A stretch of 64,000 nucleotides of DNA from Stentor roeselii (Eukaryota > Ciliophora > Heterotrichea > Heterotrichida > Stentoridae). Below the pieces are notes generated by a model. That model was not told the DNA's origin and did no database searches. It saw only the letters and a list, made by a program, of their open reading frames with translations. The position numbers were made by a program, and so were the translations under genes. Location: NCBI GenBank assembly GCA_006503475.1, contig RSEH01000045.1:124001-188000 (forward strand). The letters are read 5' to 3'. This document shows, piece by piece, positions 28,402 through 37,682 of the stretch (within the stretch, counting starts at the first letter, position 1; each line of letters begins with the position of its first letter).

Positions 28402-30222
28402 TTATTCTTTCTTCTCTTCAGTTTTCTCATCATGCTTCACCTCCTCAGTCTTCCCTTCTTCTGTTTTACCCTCAGCTTTTTTCTCCAGTTCCTTTTTCTT
28501 CTTCTCAGCCCTTTCCTGCACTTTTTTATTAGGTTTCTGAGGTTCTCCAGTGTTGATTTTCTTTTGATCAACTTTCGTTCCAAGTGTGCTCATTCCTTTA
28601 CTTTTGCCATCAGGAATAAAAATAAGTTCAGAGTTATTCTCAAAACTTTTATCAACTCTATAAAATCCTCTTCTTTCCAACTGAACAATGCCATCTTTAA
28701 CCTCTTTAACAGCATTCATTGCGAAGGCCTTAGTAACAAATCGTGAATTGACATTAATAAGTGACATGACATCATCATTTTCCTCTATTTTCGGCTTAGT
28801 TATCAACACGTCGAACTCTACCAGGTCCAAATGAAAGACGTTGGGAAGAGCAGCGAGCCAAGTAAGTTTCTTCGTGTTTTTAAAGTCTTTATCTTCAGGA
28901 AGATACTCGCCGATTAGTTTGAGTTTAACTGGAAGGCCTTGAAAAGTCTCATCTGCGTTTTCGACGGTATGAACAACGACGTTTCCCCATTTCATCAAAG
29001 TGATTTTTTCACCTGCTACAATGGTGACGGCGTCGTCGTGCTCTAAAAGAACTCGGTTGAAAAAAGATACGTCGCAGTTGCCCAGACTGGTATTTTTCGC
29101 ATGTAATGGGTGGGACTCGACACGAGGTTCAGCGGGACCATTGGAAATTTCTAAAATGCAGATGTTTTCAGTGCTTATTGCGGTGTATCTAGGAGCGATT
29201 GGGTCTAATATCTTTTTGTTGTTCGCCCATAGAGTGGTCCAGTCCATGAATACAGTGTTTTTAGTTGGGCCTTGCTCGAGCATGAATTCTTTTAAGGTTT
29301 GGACTAGAAGACCTCTTCTTAAAATACCTTGGACTGTGGGAAAACGGGGGTCGAACCAACCTTCGACTACTCCTGTGTCGACGAGTTTTTGAAGAGATCT
29401 TTTGGAGAGAAGTGTATGAACAAAGTTAAGCCTTGAGAAGTCCCTAATAGTAACTGGACGAAGATCCAATGATTTAATAACCCAATGGTACATGGGATTC
29501 CTATCATTATACTCACTAGTCCTCAAACAATGAGTAACCCCTTCAAGAGAGTCAACAATAGGACAAGCAAAGTCATAAGTCGGGTAAACTTTAAACGAGT
29601 CTCCAGTCCTATGATGCGGTACATCACAATGACGATAAAACACCGGATCTCTCATACACTTATTTTTATCAGTCATCGAAATCTTTCCTCTAACACAGTA
29701 CTCAGCTTTACTCCCCGTCAAAAAAAGTCTCCATATTTCAAGATTTTCTTCAACCGTCTGCCCCCGACACCTGCTTTCAATTCCATCAAATCTTTCCTTC
29801 TGCATTTCCTCTTGAACCGTATTATCCAAATAAGCAAGTCCTCTTTTAATCAGTTCTTCCATCAGTTCAGCTGTTTTCCCGAACCAGTCTGACGTATGCG
29901 AAATGCTATCAGGGAATATTTCAAGTCTTTTCAAGTCCTCGATGATGTTGTCCACGAAGTTCTGGTTCTCTTTGACTGGATTCGTGTCGTCAAAGCGAAG
30001 AAGCATGCGGCCCTTGTAGATCTTCGCGTAGTGGTAGTTCAACATCGCTGCTTTCACGTGGCCGATGTGAAGATACCCACTTGGCTCTGGAGGGAAACGA
30101 GTTACTACTTCGCCTTCTACTGCACCTTTAAGTACTCCTTTGTACTTCTTGTAGAGTTCCTCGTTCTTTCCTTCCATTTTATATGGCGAGAATCTTCTTA
30201 GAAGATGATGAACTCGGATCAT
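28402..30222 (-). CDS. glutamyl-tRNA synthetase
   Basis: This enzyme charges tRNA-Glu with glutamate for translation. The class I core begins with TRFPPEPSGYLHIGHVKAAML (HIGH motif in YLHIGH), continues with LLRFDDTNP and the archaeal/eukaryotic type YPTYDFACPIVD, and has the KMSKS equivalent LLSKRSL. A beta-barrel anticodon-binding region follows. The eukaryotic/archaeal form lacks the bacterial cage domain and fits a cytosolic enzyme. The last 60 residues are a Lys/Glu-rich tail (KTEEGKTEE). Two starts are possible: Met1 gives an Arg/His-rich extension (MIRVHHLLRRFSPYK) that could target mitochondria, and Met16 (base 30177) is preceded by CATATAAAATGG like other starts here. Confidence 0.95.
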   Translation of the reverse strand: MIRVHHLLRRFSPYKMEGKNEELYKKYKGVLKGAVEGEVVTRFPPEPSGYLHIGHVKAAMLNYHYAKIYKGRMLLRFDDTNPVKENQNFVDNIIEDLKRLEIFPDSISHTSDWFGKTAELMEELIKRGLAYLDNTVQEEMQKERFDGIESRCRGQTVEENLEIWRLFLTGSKAEYCVRGKISMTDKNKCMRDPVFYRHCDVPHHRTGDSFKVYPTYDFACPIVDSLEGVTHCLRTSEYNDRNPMYHWVIKSLDLRPVTIRDFSRLNFVHTLLSKRSLQKLVDTGVVEGWFDPRFPTVQGILRRGLLVQTLKEFMLEQGPTKNTVFMDWTTLWANNKKILDPIAPRYTAISTENICILEISNGPAEPRVESHPLHAKNTSLGNCDVSFFNRVLLEHDDAVTIVAGEKITLMKWGNVVVHTVENADETFQGLPVKLKLIGEYLPEDKDFKNTKKLTWLAALPNVFHLDLVEFDVLITKPKIEENDDVMSLINVNSRFVTKAFAMNAVKEVKDGIVQLERRGFYRVDKSFENNSELIFIPDGKSKGMSTLGTKVDQKKINTGEPQKPNKKVQERAEKKKKELEKKAEGKTEEGKTEEVKHDEKTEEKKE

Positions 30223-30419
30223 TGAATTATGAGGGGTGGAAGAAGGAGGAAGTTTAAGAGGAAGAAGATTTTTAGAGTTTTTTTAAAGGATTGAATTTTT
30301 TTTAATTTAAATTATTTGATTGATTTTTTTAGTTGACTTGTTCTTCCATTTTTAGAACGGGTTAGGACTAGAAACAACTGATTATCTTTCGAGTATCTAA
30401 GCCCCCATTATATTTTTGG

Positions 30420-31781
30420 ATGGATAAAAGGATTTCTGTTAATCAAGTAGTTTTGTTTCACTCTAGTAATTCCAAAGAAAGATACGGAGAAGTAATTGAG
30501 GTTAAACTTCCTGTTATTAAAATAAGAGAATTGGTAAAGCCGGAGGATATTCAAGGTAATTACTAAGAAGGTGGAAGGAATGCTTATTGTGGAGTAAGAG
30601 AGCTTTTTAAGACGAAGATTTTCTTTGAAATTCCTTTAAAATCTGTTGAATCTTCATTCCCTATCTGCACCTTATCAGACTATTCAAATAGTCAAGGGTT
30701 TTTGCTACGGCAGACTTATGATGTTTCAACTCACTTTCTACATCCAGACCTTCCTGAGATATGCTTATGCAAAAATAACCTGAATCCTGACCTCGAATAT
30801 TTCATCTGCAAGACTTGCTCTTCAACTTTTCATGTCTCTTGTGTCGTAAGCAAATCATGTCCAACCTGCGACTTGCCTCAAAAGCGTAAAAAACCTGAGA
30901 CCTCTTTAGACTCACTCCCTTCAAAGTCTCTTCCACCAGCAAAAGAGCTTCCATTAGACCTAAACAAATACAAAACAATTCCAGAGTCATCAAAGCTAGC
31001 CCTATCAGAGCACATCGAGCACCTTCACTCCTCATCACTTTCCCAGCTTCCGCCTTTACTCCCCGAAAACAAAACCCGTCATCAAATCCGAGTAAAAATT
31101 CGTTGCGCATTAAGCCTTGCACATGAAGAACAAAAAAATTCAGTCCTCGAAGTTTCAAAATTTCCAAGTCTTTCTGAAGTTGCAGAAAAAATCGAAAAAT
31201 TATCAATTTCCATTGAATCCGCGATTTTTTTAAATACAGGAGAAAACGCGAAATCTTCAGAGTATTCAAAGAAGGTCCGCGCAGTACTTTTTAACTTGAC
31301 TCAAGAAAAAAACCTTGACTTCAGAAGAGGGGTCTTAAAAGGTGAAATAGAACCGAAGGACATTTGCAAGATGGAGTCAAGGGACATGGCTTCCAGTGAA
31401 ATTAAGAACTTTCGGAAGGAAAGGCAGAAAATGTATTCAAAAGAACAGCTTATTATTCCTGAAACTGCTCAAAAGCTGGTCCTTAAGTCAAGAAAAGGAG
31501 AGGCTGTTATTGATGTCAACAAGCAACGTGATTCAGAAGAATTTATTGGAAGTTTATTAGAAGGACAGTGGAAAAGACTTGACCAAGAGTTTTCTTCAGG
31601 GTGTCTTTCAAGTGAAGGTCTTTTTTCTGACTTGAACTTCGAAGAGACTATCAAAGAATGGGCTGGTGACAAGGTTTTAGTTAAGATTGAAGAAAAACTA
31701 ACTCAAAACCTGCCAACTGTCCAAAGCGCTCGAATTCTTTCAAGGATTTTTTCTCTTAAGTCAAAGAAAAATATTTCATAA
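30420..31781 (+). CDS. BAH-PHD protein with TFIIS central-like domain
   Basis: Two exons (30420-30555 and 30571-31781) joined over a 15-nt intron give 448 residues. The N-terminal part is a BAH domain (VVLFHSS...GEVIEV, ending in FLLRQTYDVSTHFLHP). A PHD finger follows directly at about 110-155 (CLCKNNLNPDLEYFICKTC, HVSCVV, CPTC), a BAH-PHD pair as in plant SHL/EBS histone readers. A Ser/Pro-rich linker leads to a domain resembling the TFIIS central domain (RVKIRCALSLAHEE; YSKKVRAVLFNLTQEKNLDFRRGVLKGEIEP), as in Bye1/PHF3/DIDO. Such proteins read histone marks and contact RNA polymerase II. The next gene begins 9 bp after the stop. Domain calls are by eye. Confidence 0.85.
30556..30570 (+). 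other. 15-nt intron, phase 1, with TACTAA
   Basis: The intron reads GTAATTACTAAGAAG. Retention gives GGT AAT TAC TAA, a stop. Removal joins the BAH frame to the PHD frame. The inner TACTAA equals the core of the yeast branch-point consensus, which is notable in so short an intron. Confidence 0.85.
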
Positions 31782-31790
31782 TTCTTATAA

Positions 31791-34700
31791 ATGGATAACT
31801 TCAGACAAAGAAAAACTTCGCCGATTCGGCCTAGTTCTGCAGTTCAAAAGAACAGGTTAATGCTTTCAGAAAATGTTCAAACCACTGAACCTCTCCTCAG
31901 TCGAATCAAGCCTAACAACGTCCAAAGTGAAAAGGAAAAAATGTATGAAGAAGTCAATAAATTAAGACTTTTGAATAACAAACTTCAAGATGAACTTTTA
32001 AGGCATAAAGGCAGAATTCGCCAACATCTTGAAGAATTAAATAATAGAGATGAGAAAATCATGCAACTTACTGCTGGAAATGAAAAACCTGGATATAAAC
32101 AGGTTCATCTTGTTGCTGAACTCTCAAAAAGACTTAGGGAGTCAGAGATGAAAGCAGAAGACGCGCAGAGGGAATGCGAAGGATGGAAAAAAAAAAGAAC
32201 TAGTAAAGATGCTAAGGTTCTTAAAAAAAAACTAGAGGAAAAAAATGCTGAATTTGAAGAAATCAAAGTAAAAAATGAATCACTTGAAGAACAATGTTCG
32301 AAACTTTTACAGGAAATTTCTGATTTGAAGGGAAAACTTGATGGTCTTTATGAGGAAAAAAGACAGTTACATGAAAAGTATCGAAGAGAAATTTCTGAAC
32401 TTGGGGAAAAAATTAGAGAAAAAGATCAGAAAATTAATGATTTGGTTGAATTGAATAAAGATTTAAGGTCTAGTCTTGAGGATTATAAGAAAAAATGTGG
32501 GGAATTTGAAAAGATGAATAAAGGGTTAATTGATCAGATTGAAAAAGCTAAAAATGAAAATCAGAATTTAAAGGATCAGCTGAAGAACAGCAAGGAATTA
32601 GAAGAAAACTATAAAAAAATGATTGATGACTATCAGAAGAAAACTAGTTTCAATAATGATGAATTTGACAGGTTGAGACAGGAGATTAAAGACCTTCAAA
32701 AGAAACTCCAGGATTCTTCTTCAAAAGCAAAAGAACTTAAACAAAAACTCGAAAAATCTTCGGTAAATGAAAAGGATCTACAAGATCAACTAAATGACTC
32801 ATTACAAAAAATAAAGAATTTGCAAGATCTTCTCAATGATTCAAATTCCAAAGTGATAAATTTAGAAAACAAAATGAAAATTTTACAAGATCTTCTCGAT
32901 GATTCTAACATAAAAATAAAAACTCTTCAAGAAGAACTTTCAAAAGGAAAACTCACTGATAAAAGACTTTGTTTCCCTTTGAATTTACCCTCACCTTACC
33001 AATATTTTTTAATTTCACTTCAAATTTCAAAGATACCTCCAAGAGACCTAGATTCCAAACTATTCCAAAATTATTCAGAAAATTCACCAGTGGCTAAAGA
33101 TTTATTCTTACATGGTTTAAACACTTTGAAACTTTCATCACCATCAAATTCAAAAATTCTTCAAGAGATTTCTGATGATTTAATTCAACAAGATTCAACA
33201 AAATCATCAGTTTCATTAGAAATCTTTTCAATTTTAGGGTTTTGGGAACCTTTTGATGAAAATAGTCGTTATAGAGAAAATCTTTTGCATGTCTTTGCTT
33301 TAAACTTTCATGAAATTATTCAAAAGAGTTCGAAATCTGATAATAAAACGATAAAATTGAATGATTTTTATCAAAGCTGTCTCATGGCGAAAATTTATCT
33401 TGAGCCTCCAGCTTGGTCTTATTTTTTATGTTTATTATACACAACAGTCAATGAAATTTATTCTTTTGATTACCAAAAGTTTTTTTCTAAATTCTTCGAA
33501 AAATTAGAAAAGGTGAAGAAAGAAGCGAAAAAAGAAATAAAAAAAAAATACTTTGAAATCATTGCAAATATCGGAAATACAAAGGGATCAAGACTTTTAA
33601 ATGTTTTTTATGGAAAATCGAAAGAAATTGATTATAAAATGTTTCAATTGGGATGTGAACGCATTCAGGTGCATATTTTACCTCAGATTTCTAAGGTAAT
33701 TTTACAGTATATCGAAAATGACGGGAAGCTAAAAAAAGAGAAATTTAAAAAAATTTTAAAAAAGTTTGATTGTGTGCTGAAAAGCTCCTCTTCCAGCAGT
33801 TCTTCAAATTCAAAAATTAGAAATACTGAAATTAGTACTGAGTTTCATCCGAATATTGATGAAAATCAAACAATTATCAAGAAATCTAATAAAGAAGATT
33901 TAAAAAATGAGAAATTTGATGATAAAGTTAAAGAAAAAGATGATTCTAAAATATCAATTAGTAGTAGATCATCTTCAAGTAATTTAAAAAAGACAATTAC
34001 CGGTCAAATAGAGACTAAAATCAACTCATCTAAGCAAAAACATGATGATTCTTCTAAATCTCAATCATCTAAAAGTTCATCAAAAAAATCTAAAAAATTA
34101 AGAAAACAAGAGTCTTCAAAATTATCATCAAAAGACCAAGAAAACTCTTCAGAAACCGATAGTCATATATCATTTGGTAAAAAGTTCGAAGATAAAAAAG
34201 AAAATAAAAGCAAATCATCATCAAAACGAAGTCTAAAAAGTCATGATCAACCTAAAGACAATGATAAAGAAAAAAAAAAGTTATTAAATGAAAGTATTTC
34301 AAGTTCAAAAAATAAAAGTTCAGAATCTTCATCGAAATCAAGTTCAAACAAAAAAAAAGAAAACTTAGAAATATCAGGAACATTACAAGGCGCACTGATA
34401 ACCAAACCTCAAGAAAAATCATCTCAAAAAAAAAAAAAAACCTCAGAAAGTTCATCATCTCTAAAAGAATCCATCGAAAGTAAAAAAGATAAACAAGGTT
34501 CAATACCATTAAATTTTAATTTTGATAAAATAACGAAAGGCATTCCAATATCAAGCAATCCAGGATCAAGTCGATATGATGCTGAAATTCATTTTGATAA
34601 GACAAATACCGTTTTTCCACCTAATATTGAAATTACTACAAAAAAAAACTATTCTATTAACAGCAGTAAAAGTTCTAAAAAAGACGCCATCAAAAAATCT

Positions 34701-35390
34701 TCAAGCTCAGGTAAATCAGAAAGTGACGAAGATAGTAAGTCTAAATCAAAAGAGTCGAAGCCTGAAGTATGGCCTGCACCTGAATTAAAGAATTTTTCTA
34801 AAAATTCTTCGAATCAGGCTGTATTTAATAAAGAAAAGGATAAAGCGCTGGAAAATAAATATCCAAAAGTTGAACTTCCTTCTTTAAAGGCAACATCACA
34901 AAGCCATAAATCTAGTTCAATAGAGACAGAGAAAACAAGTAGTGAAGGCTCTGAGGTAACGAATTCTGATGAGCAATCTGAAAACTCAAAAACCTCAGAA
35001 GAAAATTCAGAAGAAGGTTCAGAAGAAACATCCGAAAAAGGCTCAGAAGAAACTTCAGAAGAAGGTTCAGAAGAAACTTCAGAAGAAGGCTCATCAGAAG
35101 TCTCATCAGAAGGCTCATCAGTAGTTTCAAAGCCATCACCAAAAAAAAAATCCCGAAGCAATATCTCAAAAGAAAGTTCTTCAGGTACAGTAATCTCTTC
35201 AAAAAAAAGCAATACAAGCAGTTCAGACAACAGTGCTTCAAGTTCCGTTGAAAGCGATTCCTACTCCAACGAGGACTTCGAAGCAAGTCCATCAGGTTCA
35301 TCCTCTGTAGACTCAGATTCCTCAAACTCTTCAAATTCCTCAAAATCCTCAAAATCCAAATCTTCACCTTCATTAAAAAAAAAGCATTAA
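31791..35390 (+). CDS. large coiled-coil and Ser-rich protein, 1199 aa
   Basis: This is a three-part protein of unknown role. Residues about 45-395 form a long coiled coil with repeated LQDLLNDSN/LKDQLKNS-type heptads. Residues about 395-690 look globular (LCFPLNLPSPYQYFLIS; ILGFWEPFDENSRYREN; MAKIYLEPPAWSYFLCLLYTTVNEIY). Residues 690-1199 are a very long disordered tail of Ser/Lys/Glu with poly-Ser runs and a tandem repeat near the end. This layout suits a cytoskeletal or cortical scaffold, but that is only a guess. The start is 9 bp after the preceding stop and has the context CTTATAAATGG; the stop is 10 bp from the convergent AAA ATPase stop. Confidence 0.88.
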   Translation: MDNFRQRKTSPIRPSSAVQKNRLMLSENVQTTEPLLSRIKPNNVQSEKEKMYEEVNKLRLLNNKLQDELLRHKGRIRQHLEELNNRDEKIMQLTAGNEKPGYKQVHLVAELSKRLRESEMKAEDAQRECEGWKKKRTSKDAKVLKKKLEEKNAEFEEIKVKNESLEEQCSKLLQEISDLKGKLDGLYEEKRQLHEKYRREISELGEKIREKDQKINDLVELNKDLRSSLEDYKKKCGEFEKMNKGLIDQIEKAKNENQNLKDQLKNSKELEENYKKMIDDYQKKTSFNNDEFDRLRQEIKDLQKKLQDSSSKAKELKQKLEKSSVNEKDLQDQLNDSLQKIKNLQDLLNDSNSKVINLENKMKILQDLLDDSNIKIKTLQEELSKGKLTDKRLCFPLNLPSPYQYFLISLQISKIPPRDLDSKLFQNYSENSPVAKDLFLHGLNTLKLSSPSNSKILQEISDDLIQQDSTKSSVSLEIFSILGFWEPFDENSRYRENLLHVFALNFHEIIQKSSKSDNKTIKLNDFYQSCLMAKIYLEPPAWSYFLCLLYTTVNEIYSFDYQKFFSKFFEKLEKVKKEAKKEIKKKYFEIIANIGNTKGSRLLNVFYGKSKEIDYKMFQLGCERIQVHILPQISKVILQYIENDGKLKKEKFKKILKKFDCVLKSSSSSSSSNSKIRNTEISTEFHPNIDENQTIIKKSNKEDLKNEKFDDKVKEKDDSKISISSRSSSSNLKKTITGQIETKINSSKQKHDDSSKSQSSKSSSKKSKKLRKQESSKLSSKDQENSSETDSHISFGKKFEDKKENKSKSSSKRSLKSHDQPKDNDKEKKKLLNESISSSKNKSSESSSKSSSNKKKENLEISGTLQGALITKPQEKSSQKKKKTSESSSSLKESIESKKDKQGSIPLNFNFDKITKGIPISSNPGSSRYDAEIHFDKTNTVFPPNIEITTKKNYSINSSKSSKKDAIKKSSSSGKSESDEDSKSKSKESKPEVWPAPELKNFSKNSSNQAVFNKEKDKALENKYPKVELPSLKATSQSHKSSSIETEKTSSEGSEVTNSDEQSENSKTSEENSEEGSEETSEKGSEETSEEGSEETSEEGSSEVSSEGSSVVSKPSPKKKSRSNISKESSSGTVISSKKSNTSSSDNSASSSVESDSYSNEDFEASPSGSSSVDSDSSNSSNSSKSSKSKSSPSLKKKH
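35016..35111 (+). repeat. 24-bp coding tandem repeat
   Basis: Copies begin at 35016, 35040, 35064 and 35088 (the last partial). Each encodes Gly-Ser-Glu-Glu-Thr-Ser-Glu-Glu with small changes, within the disordered tail of the 1199-residue protein. Confidence 0.8.
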
Positions 35391-35400
35391 AATAATCCAT

Positions 35401-36789
35401 CTACTTCTTCAACCCCTTACTCTTCATCCTACTCTCCAACGATGCCAAATAAATTTGAAAAGGAACCTGAAAGCTTTCCTGTTCACCCCTCAACAAGAAA
35501 GCAGCCCACTGCCTTTCAGCGTCTTCACAAATGGCTTTAATATCTCTTCCAGTGAGCATTTCGCTTTTATCCCCCAGGGTGTTAAGCTGGGGTCTTTCCA
35601 AGTGTTTCGCGTATCTTTGAAAGATGGCAGCACGGCTGTGTTTATCAGGATAAGGAAAACTGATGACTTTTGAAAAGCGACTTTGAAGTGCAGGGTCTAA
35701 GTCAGTTTTTCTATTCGTTGCACAAATGACGATCACTTCTTCACTACTTTCAATTCCGTCGAGGTATCTAAGAAAGACTGACAAGACTCTTCTAGTTGCT
35801 TCATGCATTTCATTTTCACGACTTTGTGCAAGACTATCGATTTCATCAATAAAAATCATACATTTTCCTAAACTGATGCAATTATTGAAGATCTCTCCAA
35901 GGTTCTTTTCAGCTTCGCCGTAGTATTTGCTCATGAGTGACTCGAGCTGTACGTAGACTAGAGGAATTTTCACTTGTTGTGAGATAATTTTAGCACTTGT
36001 CGTTTTTCCAGTGCCTGGAGGACCTTCGAATAAAACAGCTTTTGGCCGGTTTTTTTCATTTGTTACTCGAGTGACTTGAGTGATTTTATCGAAAATATCA
36101 GGCCTTTCAAGAGCGAGTAAAATCGTGTCTTCGATTTCACGTTTGGCTTCTTCGTAACCTGCCAGGTAGTCCCAGTCAATGAAAGAATCACTTGCTTTAT
36201 AGACACGAGCTCCTAGTTTCTGCAAGTTTTCGATCGGGTCTCCTTTTGCAGACTGTCTTTTCTCATTTTGGATTGGGTTTCCTTTTTCAAACTCTCTGTT
36301 GAAAGGCATCTTTTTCCCATTCTGCTCTGAAGGGTACCTGGAATAATTAGCTTTCGTGTAAAGGTCGATGATCCTGTCTAAGTCCATTACAAGGTTGCCA
36401 GTCTTGGTATACTCTAATTTAAAGAAATAACTGTTGGATGGACCGATTATACTGACGTCAAAGTCACCTTCTCGATCATTAAAAGAATATTTGTAAACAT
36501 TCACATTTCCAATCTTATCAACATCCTTTTTTATCATCCTGCAGTTTTTTGGCTGTTCCAAAGCGACCATCACTTCTGGCAAAGTCCCTTTTCTTGAATC
36601 GATAGTGAAAGAAATCGAGAAGTTTTCCCCTTTCATCTGGTAGCTGAATTCAGGAAAAGCCATCATTTGAGTTCCAAAGTTCTTTTTAAGTTCCAAGACT
36701 TTTTGATTCACCCGCTTTTCGAAGTTTCTAAGTTCATCAGTTTTTTCCAGACATTGAACGAAATGCGTTAAAGTCCTAAGAAAGAACAT
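35401..36789 (-). CDS. AAA-family ATPase, 462 aa
   Basis: This is an AAA ATPase that probably remodels proteins as a ring. The single AAA domain occupies about 205-430: the entry LAGYEEAKREIEDTILLALE, Walker A GPPGTGKTTSAK, pore-loop-like KYYGEAEKNL, Walker B MIFIDEIDSLAQS, sensor 1 ICATNRK and the arginine finger region LQSRF. The sequence resembles classical single-ring AAA proteins (katanin/spastin/Bcs1-like entry) but I cannot fix the subfamily. Residues 1-200 form an unrecognised N-domain with strand-rich stretches (FSYQMKGENFSISFTI) and a basic linker. A few hydrophobic/basic residues at the start could be a mitochondrial presequence, but this is weak. Only 8 bp separate its start from the upstream FHA gene's stop. 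Confidence 0.9.
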   Translation of the reverse strand: MFFLRTLTHFVQCLEKTDELRNFEKRVNQKVLELKKNFGTQMMAFPEFSYQMKGENFSISFTIDSRKGTLPEVMVALEQPKNCRMIKKDVDKIGNVNVYKYSFNDREGDFDVSIIGPSNSYFFKLEYTKTGNLVMDLDRIIDLYTKANYSRYPSEQNGKKMPFNREFEKGNPIQNEKRQSAKGDPIENLQKLGARVYKASDSFIDWDYLAGYEEAKREIEDTILLALERPDIFDKITQVTRVTNEKNRPKAVLFEGPPGTGKTTSAKIISQQVKIPLVYVQLESLMSKYYGEAEKNLGEIFNNCISLGKCMIFIDEIDSLAQSRENEMHEATRRVLSVFLRYLDGIESSEEVIVICATNRKTDLDPALQSRFSKVISFPYPDKHSRAAIFQRYAKHLERPQLNTLGDKSEMLTGRDIKAICEDAERQWAAFLLRGEQESFQVPFQIYLASLESRMKSKGLKK

Positions 36790-36797
36790 TATTTACA

Positions 36798-37670
36798 TTA
36801 AAGAATATGTGCCTCGAATAAGGTTTTTCCTGCTTTGAAAATCATTCCTTCAAAGATCTCGTATTCTTCTTCTACAAAAAGCCATGTCCCGTTTGTAGAG
36901 CGCTTTTCAGTCGTTCCGTCGACCAGCATCCAGCCTTTGATGGAGTCAAAGAAAATGGTGCATTGATATCGTGACATGCTGCTATCGTCGAAGCGGATCC
37001 GACAGTCAACCATGCGCCCGATGAGGATTGTTTTGTCGGAAGGGAAAAAGTTGTAGACTTCGTTCATTTTAGGACCTTCTAGGAATTTTACTGTTAATTC
37101 CCTGTTTGGATTTTACATTTCTGAGTTGTAGTGAATTGTCATGTGAGAGTTACCGTAGGAGACGATGTAACCGTCTTTTAAGGAGATTGAGGAATCGATT
37201 CTGACGAAGGTTCCGCTACCGTCACCCAGGTCGGATATTGAGTATTTTTGCTTGGTTATTTGGTATTTTATTAGGAAGTGTCTACCGCCAAAGCCTTTTG
37301 GGGCTTCGTCTACTATGAAGTCATTGACTATTTCAACCCCATCTTTAAGTTTCGACCCGAAGTAAGCCTTTCCATCCATTTTCGCTCTTTTCGATCCTTC
37401 AAGCCCCAAAGGTCCAATAACAACAACAGTTCCAATTTCAACAGCAGAGCTTTCAATGATTTTGATCTGTAATTTCGGACAATCACTATGATCATCCATA
37501 TGTGGTGAAGGTGCAGCAATAATCGAGCTTTCCTCCGGTAAAAACAAAAGTTTTTCATCCCTTCTGTCTTTCCTATCTTTAATCTCTTCCAAAGGCTGTT
37601 GATGCGGAATTTTTTCAGGTTCTTTATCATGTTGACAGCAACAGTGATAAAAATATTTGAATAACGCCAT
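36798..37670 (-). CDS. tandem FHA-domain protein
   Basis: FHA domains bind phosphothreonine peptides. Two exons, 37117-37670 and 36798-37101 on the minus strand, join over a 15-nt intron to give 285 residues. The N-terminus has cysteines and histidines (YHCCCQHDKEP) and an acidic linker. The first FHA-like domain covers about 75-185 (FLIKYQITKQKYSISDLGDGSGTF: a conserved Gly-Ser-Gly loop), though its GR motif is poor. The second covers about 186-285 with the classic order: ELTVKFLEGPKM, ILIGR, SRYQCTI and NGTW. The intron falls exactly between the two. The gene sits 12 bp from CSN8 and 8 bp from the AAA gene, all on the minus strand. Confidence 0.85.
37102..37116 (-). other. 15-nt intron, phase 2, minus strand
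   Basis: On the minus strand it reads GTAAAATCCAAACAG. Retention puts TAA in frame after AT|G. Removal joins the two FHA halves and supplies the start of the second FHA domain. Confidence 0.86.
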
Positions 37671-37682
37671 TTTTATTAGAAC

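Noticed and set aside
29485-29892. 135-codon open frame on the plus strand
   Set aside because: Antisense to the glutamyl-tRNA synthetase core; it comes from an A+C-rich block on the plus strand.
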